From the NCBI RefSeq assembly GCF_017315985.1, contig NZ_JAFLVR010000006.1, forward strand, positions 1 to 34,278: DNA of 34,278 nt, read 5' to 3'. The notes beneath the pieces were generated by a model. The model saw only the letters and a list, made by a program, of their open reading frames with translations. It ran no database searches and was not told where the DNA came from. This document shows, piece after piece, positions 8,468 to 16,421 of this stretch (position 1 is the stretch's first letter; each line of letters starts with the position of its first letter). The translations under genes were made by a program, and so were the position numbers. The DNA is from Candidatus Enterococcus murrayae. Lineage in GTDB: Bacteria > Bacillota > Bacilli > Lactobacillales > Enterococcaceae.

Positions 8468-9142
8468 ATGGAGTATATGTTAGATACTATTCAATTAGAT
8501 AGTATAAAAAAATATATGGATATAGTTCCTATTAAGGGAATAACGTCTACACCAAGTATTATTAAACGAGAGGGGAAAATTGATTTTTTTTCTCATATGA
8601 AGAAAACATTAGAGGTTATTGGGAATAATCGGACATTGCATATGCAAGTAGTTGCAAAAGACTCAGAAGGTATGGTAGAGGATGCACAAAGAATTTGGAG
8701 TCAGATTGGTGAGGAAGTTTTTGTTAAAATTCCAGCCTCTGAAGCAGGCCTACATGCATTAAATAGTTTAAAGAAAGGTAATTCAAATTGTAAGATCACA
8801 ACTTCAGCTGTCTATACAAAACTCCAGGCTTTTTTAGCCTTAGAGTCAGGAACGGACTACGTTGCTGTGTACACTAATCGATCAGAAAATATTGGAGTTA
8901 ACCCATTTGAAATCATACAATCAGTACGAAAATACGTTGATAGAAACGAGTTGCCTGGCAAAGTTATGGCATCAAGTATCAAGAGTAACGGGCAACTAAC
9001 CGAAGCCATAGAATCAGGAGCAGATGCAGTAACCTTTTCTCCTGAAATATTAAGTGATCTTTTTGATTTAGCAGCGACAAAACAGGCAATTGAATATTTC
9101 TCAAGAGATTGGGAAAGCCTATACCAAAAGAAAAATATTTAG
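8468..9142 (+). CDS. Fructose-6-phosphate aldolase/transaldolase-like protein (FSA/TalC family)
   Basis: A small transaldolase-family protein of 224 residues from the ATG at 8468 (AAAGGAG, 7-base gap). It has the family start (MLDT), the Schiff-base lysine in FVKIPAS and YVAVYTNR, and matches FSA in length and layout. FSA enzymes reversibly split fructose 6-phosphate into dihydroxyacetone and glyceraldehyde 3-phosphate; close relatives are transaldolases. One pocket position is unusual: the usual T-T/S-N-P is TSTP here, so the residue equivalent to E. coli FSA Asn28 is Thr. Activity may therefore differ. Its place as last gene of the polyol operon suggests it processes the ketose phosphate made by the dehydrogenases. 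Confidence 0.85.
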   Translation: MEYMLDTIQLDSIKKYMDIVPIKGITSTPSIIKREGKIDFFSHMKKTLEVIGNNRTLHMQVVAKDSEGMVEDAQRIWSQIGEEVFVKIPASEAGLHALNSLKKGNSNCKITTSAVYTKLQAFLALESGTDYVAVYTNRSENIGVNPFEIIQSVRKYVDRNELPGKVMASSIKSNGQLTEAIESGADAVTFSPEILSDLFDLAATKQAIEYFSRDWESLYQKKNI

Positions 9143-9421
9143 TTGATACTCTATTAATAGGTAGTTAAAGCTATTGAACTAGCTAAATTAAAAAAGTGTG
9201 CCAAATATGTTGATTGAAAAGTTCTTTTAAAAGATATAAAAAAATGAAGCTTTATCGGATTTATTTTGTGACAATAAATATTCAAACTATTTTAATTTGC
9301 ATAGGAATGTTGGTCATTATCTGCAAAATTACATTTCAGTGATTACCACGATAAAAGAATTATGCTGTGTATAAAAAATTAGGTGCGTCTGTAATAATGG
9401 ATTATTTTCTTCCGTTATCTG

Positions 9422-9451
9422 TCGCTCCTCTTTTTTTCGAAAAATGAGCGA
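9422..9451. terminator. Hairpin upstream of the phosphatase promoter
   Basis: TCGCTC (9422-9427) pairs with GAGCGA (9446-9451), and T and A runs between them pair around TTTCGAAA. ATTTT follows on the plus strand. It may be a weak terminator for the polyol operon. Confidence 0.35.
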
Positions 9452-9479
9452 ATTTTGATAGGGCGTTGAAAGGAATGTC

Positions 9480-9488
9480 TGTTAAAAT
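9480..9488 (+). promoter_or_regulatory. Extended -10 promoter element for cpsB
   Basis: TGTTAAAAT fits an extended -10 (TG-N-TAAAAT), about 105 bases upstream of the phosphatase start. No good -35 is seen 17 bases upstream, as is common for extended -10 promoters. Confidence 0.35.
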
Positions 9489-9593
9489 CAAACGAAAGAT
9501 TGGGTATGAGACAGTCGAGCCGTAGGGAATGATTGACTATCTGATCCTTTTTAAAATGTTTTTAGAGATATTAATTAGTTTGGAGTGATAGGC

Positions 9594-10355
9594 GTGATAG
9601 ATTTACATTGTCATATTCTTCCAGGGGTGGATGATGGTCCTAAAAATCTTGAAGAGAGTATCGCTATGGCTCATGCAGCTGTACAACAGGGGATTACACA
9701 CATTTTATGTACCCCACATCATAAGAATGGCCGTTATGATAATCCGGCTGCCAATGTCATCGCGGCCGTAAAAAATTTGCAGCAGGAATTTGATCAAAGA
9801 GGGATAGATTTGACTCTTTTTGAAGGTCAGGAGGTTCGTTTGACTGGTGAATTGCTTGAAGATATTCGGCATCAAAATATTCTATTTACAGATCTGAATA
9901 ACCAATACCTGCTGATTGAGTTTCCAGCAGCAGAGGTTCCGGCCTATACAGATCAGCTTTTTTATCAGCTAATTGAACAGGGACATACACCTGTGATAGT
10001 TCATCCAGAACGTAATGGCGTGTTTTCAAAAGACCTGAACCGACTAGTACCGTATCTGGAAATGGGGGTCTTAACTCAATTAACTGCGCCGAGTGTTATT
10101 GGTTTTTTTGGTCGGAAAATTCAAAAGGTAGCTAGGACGATGTTGAGTAATCGATTGGTTTACATGGTTGCCTCTGATGCTCATAGTATTCAGCAGCGAG
10201 GCTTTTATTTAAAGGAAGCTTATCAAGAAATTGAGAAGGATTTTGGGAGTGAATTAGTGAGAGAGATGGAGCAGATGACCAAAGATCTGCTGAATGGAGA
10301 TCCAGTAAAGCGTCCAGCTTTTCAAAAGGTAAAACGACATTCTTTTTTTAGATAA
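9594..10355 (+). CDS. cpsB: CpsB/Wzh-type manganese-dependent protein-tyrosine phosphatase (PHP family)
   Basis: A phosphatase of about 253 residues that should dephosphorylate the C-terminal tyrosines of the BY-kinase encoded at 22307. PHP metal-binding motifs are clear: DLHCH, GVDDG, CTPHH, EGQEV, VHPERN and ASDAHS. Length matches CpsB (about 243-254). I prefer GTG 9594 because GGAG at 9582-9585 is 8 bases upstream; the GTG at 9585 overlaps that ribosome site. In most capsule loci this gene sits beside cpsC and cpsD; here it is about 12 kb away, with an opposing regulator gene in between. It ends at a strong bidirectional terminator, so it seems to be transcribed alone. Confidence 0.92.
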   Translation: MIDLHCHILPGVDDGPKNLEESIAMAHAAVQQGITHILCTPHHKNGRYDNPAANVIAAVKNLQQEFDQRGIDLTLFEGQEVRLTGELLEDIRHQNILFTDLNNQYLLIEFPAAEVPAYTDQLFYQLIEQGHTPVIVHPERNGVFSKDLNRLVPYLEMGVLTQLTAPSVIGFFGRKIQKVARTMLSNRLVYMVASDAHSIQQRGFYLKEAYQEIEKDFGSELVREMEQMTKDLLNGDPVKRPAFQKVKRHSFFR

Positions 10356-10358
10356 GTG

Positions 10359-10397
10359 AAAAGGCATGTATCCTTCAAAAAGATACATGCCTTTTTT
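10359..10397. terminator. Bidirectional terminator between cpsB and the Mga-like gene
   Basis: A perfect 14-bp stem pairs 10359-10372 with 10382-10395 around a 9-base loop, with a T-run to 10397 on the plus strand and an A-run on the left that serves the minus strand. The TGA stop codon of the Mga-like gene (10375-10377) lies in the loop. Confidence 0.92.
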
Positions 10398-11913
10398 GCT
10401 GGTTTTTTATCATAAAAAGTTCGTTTAATTTCGCGTCTAGCGTGCAAAAATCTAGTTTTGTAGGTTTTCGAGGGATCACGATATTGGGAATAGCTGGTTG
10501 ATCGACTAAAATTGTTTTTCTTGTTGAAAGCAGCAGATCGAGTGAATTGATTTCACCCAGGCAATCATGGTGAGTGTAAATTTCCATTTTAAAACGCCCT
10601 AAGAATTCATTTTTAATCATGTTGATCAGACGCTGTTCCTCTAAATTTGACAAGTCTGAGGCTAAGAAAATCTGCAAAGGCTCCTCCACTTTTTGAAGGG
10701 GCGTGATCGTTTCAAACAATAAAGGATAAACGGATAATAAATAGCTGCTGTCTCGAAAGAGTGGAAAACCGGTTTTTTTGTATAGCAAAGAAATTAACTC
10801 GCTTGCTCGATTTCTTAAGTGAGGAGAGATCGATTCACTGGCATATAGACAAGATTCCTGTGAATGATAATCAGAAGGTTCTTTATTGTGGAATAGCTGA
10901 CAATGCAGATGAGCACTGTAGAGACTTTTATCCACTGTTTTATGGTCTTCTTTTGAAATGAAAAACTTCTGTTCATCGAACCAGAGTTTTTTGAAGATTT
11001 CGACCGACTGGAACAGTTGTGTGTTCCGCTCATAATGAAATTCGATAAAATCTTTTCGTATGTAAGTATTATTAAACACCTCGTCTATTGTAAAAACATA
11101 TAAAAATAGAAAGCCTATTTCATTTTGCTGCTGGAGCTCTTTAGGAAAAATATCCCTCAGCTCGTAAAAAAAGCGATCGAACAGCTCATTTTTTTCGATA
11201 TTTTCTCGCTGCTCCTTTGTTAGCTGAACATGCTTTCCTCTTTTTGCTCTTTCAATGCACACCGCAATCATGCAAAAAAGTTTCTTGTATTCAAACTCCG
11301 ATAAACATAAATGGAAAAAGTTAATAACACGGTCAATAATTTTTTCTGTGATTAATCTTGTAGTTCCCCCATAAGGCCAGCTGCCTCTGCTGAATGAAGT
11401 CAATAGCAGGAGAAAGCTGAGATTACGAATATGTGTTTCATTCCCCACCAATTCTAAAGAACGACGCTCAATCGTTATTCCCTTAGGCACTAATTTTTTT
11501 CGAAATTTATTGATCATGCGCCATAGAGAAGACTCACTGACATAATACTTATGTGAAAATTGGATGATTGACGGCATTTTTGAGAAAAAGATTTTCATTA
11601 TCAATTGATAGTTAATAGTGCCCTCGATCATTCGAAAAATCAAATCCTCTAACGCTGGTTCAAAATCATAATGCAAAAAATATCCTTTCTTATTGTGATT
11701 CTTCAACACAATTTCATTGTTGGAAATGAACGAATCGATGTCTTCTTCGATAAATGTAAGGTACTTCAAAATAGTTCTTTGATTAATTTCTAGCTGCAGT
11801 GACAGCTCATCAATGGATAGCCACGTTTTACATTCCTTCAACAAGCAAATAATTTTTATTTTTGTGAACGTTTCCTTGTCAAATAGATCCGCAATTTGAT
11901 TGATTAGAAACAT
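10375..11913 (-). CDS. Mga-family helix-turn-helix transcriptional regulator
   Basis: A 512-residue regulator related to Mga/AtxA-type virulence activators. The N-terminal HTH region (about 20-75, with IDELSLQLEINQRTILKYL) is followed by a second Mga-type HTH (about 95-180, with YYVSESSLWRMINKFRKKL), PRD-like helical regions, and a C-terminal EIIB-like section of about 90 residues. The LLLLTSFSRGSWPYG segment is typical of the family. It is divergent from the polysaccharide operon starting near 12202 and convergent with cpsB, so it is a good candidate regulator of this locus. The start has GGAGGG about 12 bases upstream, plus a closer GGAAG. PRD-like histidines could link it to PTS activity, as in other Mga proteins; this is inference. 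Confidence 0.85.
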   Translation of the reverse strand: MFLINQIADLFDKETFTKIKIICLLKECKTWLSIDELSLQLEINQRTILKYLTFIEEDIDSFISNNEIVLKNHNKKGYFLHYDFEPALEDLIFRMIEGTINYQLIMKIFFSKMPSIIQFSHKYYVSESSLWRMINKFRKKLVPKGITIERRSLELVGNETHIRNLSFLLLLTSFSRGSWPYGGTTRLITEKIIDRVINFFHLCLSEFEYKKLFCMIAVCIERAKRGKHVQLTKEQRENIEKNELFDRFFYELRDIFPKELQQQNEIGFLFLYVFTIDEVFNNTYIRKDFIEFHYERNTQLFQSVEIFKKLWFDEQKFFISKEDHKTVDKSLYSAHLHCQLFHNKEPSDYHSQESCLYASESISPHLRNRASELISLLYKKTGFPLFRDSSYLLSVYPLLFETITPLQKVEEPLQIFLASDLSNLEEQRLINMIKNEFLGRFKMEIYTHHDCLGEINSLDLLLSTRKTILVDQPAIPNIVIPRKPTKLDFCTLDAKLNELFMIKNQQKRHVSF

Positions 11914-12201
11914 CTTCCTGTAAATCCCTCCTTTCGATCATTTATTTTTAAAATAATTTAGTTAAACAAACAGTAAGAAATGTTGCGGTGAATAAATAAA
12001 TAGACTTTTGTGATGTTAATATTCCGTTTTATTAACTTACATTTATTATTTTATACTCTTATTCAAAAGTCAACCAATCAAATTTTGATTAAAAATTAAC
12101 AAAAACAGATGTTTGAATAAATATCGACTAGATTAACATTAATTATATTTAATTTTATGCATCGCAAATTTTACTTAATTCTAAAGAAAAGGAGAGATTT
12201 A
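11914..12201. promoter_or_regulatory. Divergent AT-rich promoter region (Mga-like gene / polysaccharide operon)
   Basis: A very AT-rich stretch of nearly 290 bases between two divergent genes. It must hold the promoters for both the regulator and the polymerase-led operon, and perhaps binding sites for the Mga-like protein. No -35/-10 pair is convincing enough to name. Confidence 0.5.
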
Positions 12202-13449
12202 TTGAGTGAACGAATAAGGCTTCATATTTTTTTGCTGCTGATAATGATTTTTCCTATAGTGGATATTTTCAACGGGGTCTTCATATCATACGGCAGCAAT
12301 ATTCCATTGGGAACAGCGTATAGAATCTTTTTCATAGCTTATATTCTTTACGGTGTTCTAGCGAAAGGAATGAAGCAAACAGATGACTATGTATTGCTTC
12401 TTATTACTCTTTTTTCATTAACGATCATTTGTATTTTTCAGGCCTTCTTTTTTGCCACAGGCTTTAACCTGCTGGTGGAGGAAATGTCCTATGTTATTCG
12501 TTTTTCCTTATGTCTGCTGATTCCCTTCTTTGCGAAGCAATTCGGAGCAGCTTTATCCGTAAAGAGGTTGTCTAAACTGACTATTGTATTGGATGTCTTT
12601 TTGATTGGCGGTTTAATTGTTCCTTATGTTTTGGGCCTGGGAAATAACACCTATGATGATGCAGCTGGCTTTAAAGGTTTTTACTTTGCTACTAATGATA
12701 TCGCCTATGCTTTTTTAATCATGCTTTTTTTTGTGGGCTGGTTTTTGATCCAGCAACATAAACCGATAGTACCAGCAAGTCTTTTATTAATTCTTTATTT
12801 TCTTAATATGTATTGCCTGCTGATTTTAGGAACAAAGTCTGGCTTATTAACAGGCGTTCTCTATTCCTTCTATTTAATCGGCTATTTTCTTTTTCGTTAT
12901 CGCAGTGATTCCTTGCATGAACAATTTTTCGTTTTTGAATTTTTGTTAGGGCTGTTGTTATTTCTTTTGATGAAGGGAAAGGAATTCCTATTAACATCTT
13001 TATCTAGTGTGATTGCACGCTTTACATACTTCCGCACGCTTTATCAGGATGATTGGCCGAGACTGCTGTTAAGTTCTAGGAATGTTTATTTACGAGATGC
13101 GGCCGCTAATTTTTCTCAAGCGCCAAAAAATCAATTGATTTTTTGGTTTGGTTCAGGCTTTGAGAATCGCTGGAATTGGTACGGCAGGAAGGGCGGCCTG
13201 ATTGAAATGGATTTTTTTGACATGTTTTTTTCCTATGGAATTATTGGAACGATCATCCTTGTGGCAGTGGTTGTTCATTTCCTAAGAGTAGCAGTTTATC
13301 AAGGCAGTAATAAGTTTTGCGTATTCTTATTAATTTTTACGGTTATTTACAGTTTTTTGGTCGGGCATGTCTTTTTTTCAGCACTGTCAGCGACAGTATT
13401 TGGTTTTATGTGCATGTTCATCCAAGTGATTAAAGAGGAGCAAATATGA
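12202..13449 (+). CDS. Polysaccharide polymerase, Wzy/O-antigen ligase-like
   Basis: A polytopic membrane protein of about 415 residues with around ten hydrophobic helices and a large loop near two thirds (about residues 285-330 of the longer frame, including a conserved-looking SRNVYLRDAAANF). This is the layout of Wzy polymerases, which join lipid-linked repeat units outside the membrane. Identity rests on topology and context because Wzy sequences diverge strongly. I choose the TTG at 12202, with AGGAGAG at 12190-12196; the in-frame ATG at 12157 has no ribosome site. It is the first gene of the long polysaccharide operon. The next gene overlaps it by 4 bases. Confidence 0.8.
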   Translation: MSERIRLHIFLLLIMIFPIVDIFNGVFISYGSNIPLGTAYRIFFIAYILYGVLAKGMKQTDDYVLLLITLFSLTIICIFQAFFFATGFNLLVEEMSYVIRFSLCLLIPFFAKQFGAALSVKRLSKLTIVLDVFLIGGLIVPYVLGLGNNTYDDAAGFKGFYFATNDIAYAFLIMLFFVGWFLIQQHKPIVPASLLLILYFLNMYCLLILGTKSGLLTGVLYSFYLIGYFLFRYRSDSLHEQFFVFEFLLGLLLFLLMKGKEFLLTSLSSVIARFTYFRTLYQDDWPRLLLSSRNVYLRDAAANFSQAPKNQLIFWFGSGFENRWNWYGRKGGLIEMDFFDMFFSYGIIGTIILVAVVVHFLRVAVYQGSNKFCVFLLIFTVIYSFLVGHVFFSALSATVFGFMCMFIQVIKEEQI

Positions 13450-14483
13450 AAAAGATAATCATGGTGGGACCGGAAAGTACAGGAAAAGGTGGAATTTCAA
13501 CGGTCGTCAAAAATTTTATTAATTACTTTCCCAAAAATCAAAAATGGCAGATTCGTTATCTATTTTCATGGAATGAGAAGCACAAGCTCTTCTATGCTTT
13601 ACGATCGTTTCGGCAGCTGTTTGTAGCGACACATACTGAAGAAGTATCGATTGTTCACTTTCACGTTTCACAAGACGCGAGTTTTTACCGTAAAGCAGTA
13701 CTGGTGAAGGCTGTGAAAAAAGGAACGAAAATTATTTTTCATATGCATGCGCCGAATTTTGACCATTTCTATAAAGAAGCATCCGAAAATAAAAAACGTT
13801 CGATTCGCAAAACCTTGAACCGAGTTGATTTAGTGGTCGCTTTGGGTGATGACTGGAGAAACTATTATCAAACACTGACGAAAACAAAGGTCATCGTGAT
13901 AAATAATGCTGTTTCTGTCCCTTCGAATAATAGCTATCAGCTTCATTCAACCAACGTTTTAACCTTTGGGCGCATTTGTGAGCGAAAAGGAAGCCACGAT
14001 ATTTTGGCACTTGCTAAGCGAATCCAAAGAAAAATACCAAACGTGCGATTTCATCTTTACGGCGATACTGATGAAACGACCCCGAAAATCATTGAACAGA
14101 TGAAGCGGCTTAATTGTGAAAACGTCGAGCTGCATGGCTGGACCACGAATCAAGCGGAATTGTTGAAGGACTGTGGCTTGCATCTCCTTCCTTCATATCA
14201 TGAGGGGATTCCGATGGCAATCCTGGAAACGATGGGCTGCGGCATTCCAAATTTGGCAACGGATGTGGGGGGAATCAGTCAGGTAATAAAAAACCAAGAG
14301 AATGGTTTTCTGGTCGCGCCGGGAGACATCGATCAAATGGAGCAGGCGATCATAGCCTTTTTCTCTAATCAGGAGAAGCGTAAACGATTCTCTGCCAACG
14401 CTCAGAAGACGATCAGAGATCACTACTCTATGGAAGCTTACCTGCAAAATTGGGAATGTGTATATGAATCATTATCTGATTAG
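13446..14483 (+). CDS. Glycosyltransferase family 4
   Basis: A 345-residue GT-B glycosyltransferase. The N-terminal glycine-rich acceptor-side motif (GPESTGKGGISTVV) and the C-terminal donor site are present, including RICERKGSHDILAL and the E-x7-E motif in HEGIPMAILETMG. It should add a sugar from an NDP-sugar to the growing lipid-linked unit on the cytoplasmic side. The donor cannot be predicted. ATGA overlap with the polymerase gene indicates translational coupling; 14 bases separate it from the next gene. Confidence 0.9.
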   Translation: MKKIIMVGPESTGKGGISTVVKNFINYFPKNQKWQIRYLFSWNEKHKLFYALRSFRQLFVATHTEEVSIVHFHVSQDASFYRKAVLVKAVKKGTKIIFHMHAPNFDHFYKEASENKKRSIRKTLNRVDLVVALGDDWRNYYQTLTKTKVIVINNAVSVPSNNSYQLHSTNVLTFGRICERKGSHDILALAKRIQRKIPNVRFHLYGDTDETTPKIIEQMKRLNCENVELHGWTTNQAELLKDCGLHLLPSYHEGIPMAILETMGCGIPNLATDVGGISQVIKNQENGFLVAPGDIDQMEQAIIAFFSNQEKRKRFSANAQKTIRDHYSMEAYLQNWECVYESLSD

Positions 14484-14497
14484 GAGAGGAGTTATTC

Positions 14498-15184
14498 ATG
14501 TATTCATTTAAGGAGTTCATGCATTTTCTTTGGCTGCAAAAAAAAGTGATTTTAGTAATGACCCTCTGTTTTATGGGAATAGGCTGTGGAGGCATGTTCT
14601 TTATGAAGGGGTTTGACTATACAAATCAGGTGTCCTTTTTATTACCGGCAACGGAGCATGGCGTTGAAGACAATGGGGATGAGGACAGATTGGAAATCGA
14701 GAATCAAGTGATCTCTAGCAATATCAAGCTGGTAGAAACCTATAAGGAAATGGTGAAAAGCGAGCCTATGCTGCAGGCGATACAAAAGGATAACCCGCAG
14801 CAAAGCAAGCAAGCATTACTAGCCAGCATGAAAGTTTCAAGCAGCATCAATTCACAAATTTTTACAGTCGCTATTACGACCCGCAGTCCAGAACAAAGTA
14901 AAAAAATAGCTGTGAGCTTAAGTGAACATTATCCCCAGATCGTCGAAAACAGTCGTCTGCCTAGAAATGTATTTCTGCTTTCTGCCCAATCCATTGAAAC
15001 GGAAAGGACACCTAGTGTTCCTAAATTCATCCTAGGAATATTCATCATGAGTTTTATGCTCAGTACATCCTGCAGCTTTGGGTGGTCCTATGTACATGAA
15101 AGAAAATTCCTAAGGACACCTGAAGCGGCACAGCAGTTGATGGAAATAGAAGCGATCGGAATTGTAGATTTTTATGAAATATAA
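14498..15184 (+). CDS. Wzz/CpsC-like chain-length protein (first copy)
   Basis: A 228-residue protein with two membrane helices (about 18-38 and 177-198) flanking an external helical region, the Wzz/YveK layout. LVETYKEMVKSEPML is the segment that typically follows the N-terminal strand in CpsC proteins. It ends soon after the second helix with no kinase fused. It may set chain length or act as an adaptor for the tyrosine kinase. A second, longer Wzz-like protein is encoded at 21515, directly before the kinase, so this copy may have a separate role or partner. Confidence 0.85.
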   Translation: MYSFKEFMHFLWLQKKVILVMTLCFMGIGCGGMFFMKGFDYTNQVSFLLPATEHGVEDNGDEDRLEIENQVISSNIKLVETYKEMVKSEPMLQAIQKDNPQQSKQALLASMKVSSSINSQIFTVAITTRSPEQSKKIAVSLSEHYPQIVENSRLPRNVFLLSAQSIETERTPSVPKFILGIFIMSFMLSTSCSFGWSYVHERKFLRTPEAAQQLMEIEAIGIVDFYEI

Positions 15185-15209
15185 AAAACATGAAAGTAGA
15201 GGAACATGA

Positions 15210-16421
15210 GTGAAAGCTACACTAGTTAGTTTCATTGACAGCTCGAATATTGGTGATCGATTGATTGCCGCGACGTTATCAGAGCAGCTGTTAGCCGGAA
15301 TTGAAACAAGGAAATATAGTTACAAACTAATTGAAGAATCAAAAATTAAGATAAATAAAAATCTGATTCGTCGATCAAGAACCCATGAAATTTATTATAA
15401 ATACTTTCGCCAGCTGCCATTGGTAAGAAACCTTGTCAGTAGGGGAAAGTGGCTAAGATCGCGAAGAAAAATGTATGATCCAGCAGATATTCAACATTTT
15501 GAGGAGACGTTGGCCCAAACGGATCTTTTAGTAATCGGTGGAGGAAATGCAATTTTTGATTTATCGTCCGCCACCTTATCCGCTCAGCGCTTTGATCAAG
15601 TGGTTTCTTTGGCTAATAAGCATCAGGTCCCGGTCTTTGTCAGCTCGATTGGAATCGGTCCGTTTTGCACGGAGAAGCAAAGAAATGCGGCTGTCGCTAC
15701 CTTAAAGAAATGTGAGTATGTCACTTTTCGTGATGAACGGTCATTAAGATATTTGGAAAATACTCAACACCCAGCAGCTTATGCTTCTGTTGATCCAGTG
15801 TTTCTATTGCCAGAATCACTGCCCTTTGAGCAATTAAAAGCACAAAGAGCTCTGCGGGAACGCATCGGGATTTGTGTCATTGACTATCGAATTACCGGCT
15901 GTTCACGGAAGGATTATCTGGACTATTTGGAGGAGATGAAGGTGTTGATCCAACACTTAGCTCAGGCGAAAAAAGAGATCGTTCTATTTTCCTCTGAGGT
16001 ACAGGATTACGAAACAATCGAAACACTCTATTCTGATTTCCAGAAATCAGCAGAGGTAAAGGTAGCCTTCGTTAAGGATCGGGAAGACTTGCTTGACTTA
16101 TATCAATCGCTGAGCCTGGTAATTGGAACCCGAATGCATTCAATGATAGTCGCGGTTTCGCAATTTGTTCCAATTATTGGCTTGTCTTGGCAGCAAAAAG
16201 TAGTAGAAATGTTCAAAAATCTTGAGCTGGAGGAAGACGTGCTGGCAATTGAAGGCCTGAATGAAAAAAGAGAGCTGTTATCAAAGAAAATCGCCGAAAA
16301 GCTGGCGGACAATGAGCAGGAGCTAATTAAAATGAAGCAGCGGAAAGAAGAAATGCGAACGGCCTTTGCGATTAATCATCAAATTATGGCTGACATTCGG
16401 CAAAACTTGGTAGAAATATGA
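15210..16421 (+). CDS. Polysaccharide pyruvyl transferase family protein (CsaB-like)
   Basis: A 403-residue protein of the PF04230-type family, which transfers pyruvate from phosphoenolpyruvate to a sugar as a ketal. Family motifs are visible: LVIGGGNAIFD, SSIGIGPF, TFRDERSLRYL, DPVFLL and the late VIGTRMHSMIVA followed by WQQKV. GTG at 15210 follows AGAGGAAC. Some family members do other transfers, so the reaction is likely but not certain. Pyruvylation gives the polymer negative charge and, in Bacillus wall polysaccharides, creates a docking site for surface proteins. The stop overlaps the flippase start (ATGA). Confidence 0.85.
   Translation: MKATLVSFIDSSNIGDRLIAATLSEQLLAGIETRKYSYKLIEESKIKINKNLIRRSRTHEIYYKYFRQLPLVRNLVSRGKWLRSRRKMYDPADIQHFEETLAQTDLLVIGGGNAIFDLSSATLSAQRFDQVVSLANKHQVPVFVSSIGIGPFCTEKQRNAAVATLKKCEYVTFRDERSLRYLENTQHPAAYASVDPVFLLPESLPFEQLKAQRALRERIGICVIDYRITGCSRKDYLDYLEEMKVLIQHLAQAKKEIVLFSSEVQDYETIETLYSDFQKSAEVKVAFVKDREDLLDLYQSLSLVIGTRMHSMIVAVSQFVPIIGLSWQQKVVEMFKNLELEEDVLAIEGLNEKRELLSKKIAEKLADNEQELIKMKQRKEEMRTAFAINHQIMADIRQNLVEI

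Larger units (their letters stand above)
9143..9593. other. Intergenic region between polyol operon and polysaccharide locus
   Basis: About 450 AT-rich bases with no supported gene. The polyol operon has no strong terminator that I can see here. The right half carries a hairpin (9422-9451) and an extended -10 element (9480-9488) that probably drive and insulate the phosphatase gene. Confidence 0.5.

Noticed and set aside
12157-12201. Longer start of the Wzy-like protein at ATG 12157
   Set aside because: No ribosome site; the TTG at 12202 follows AGGAGAG at normal distance.
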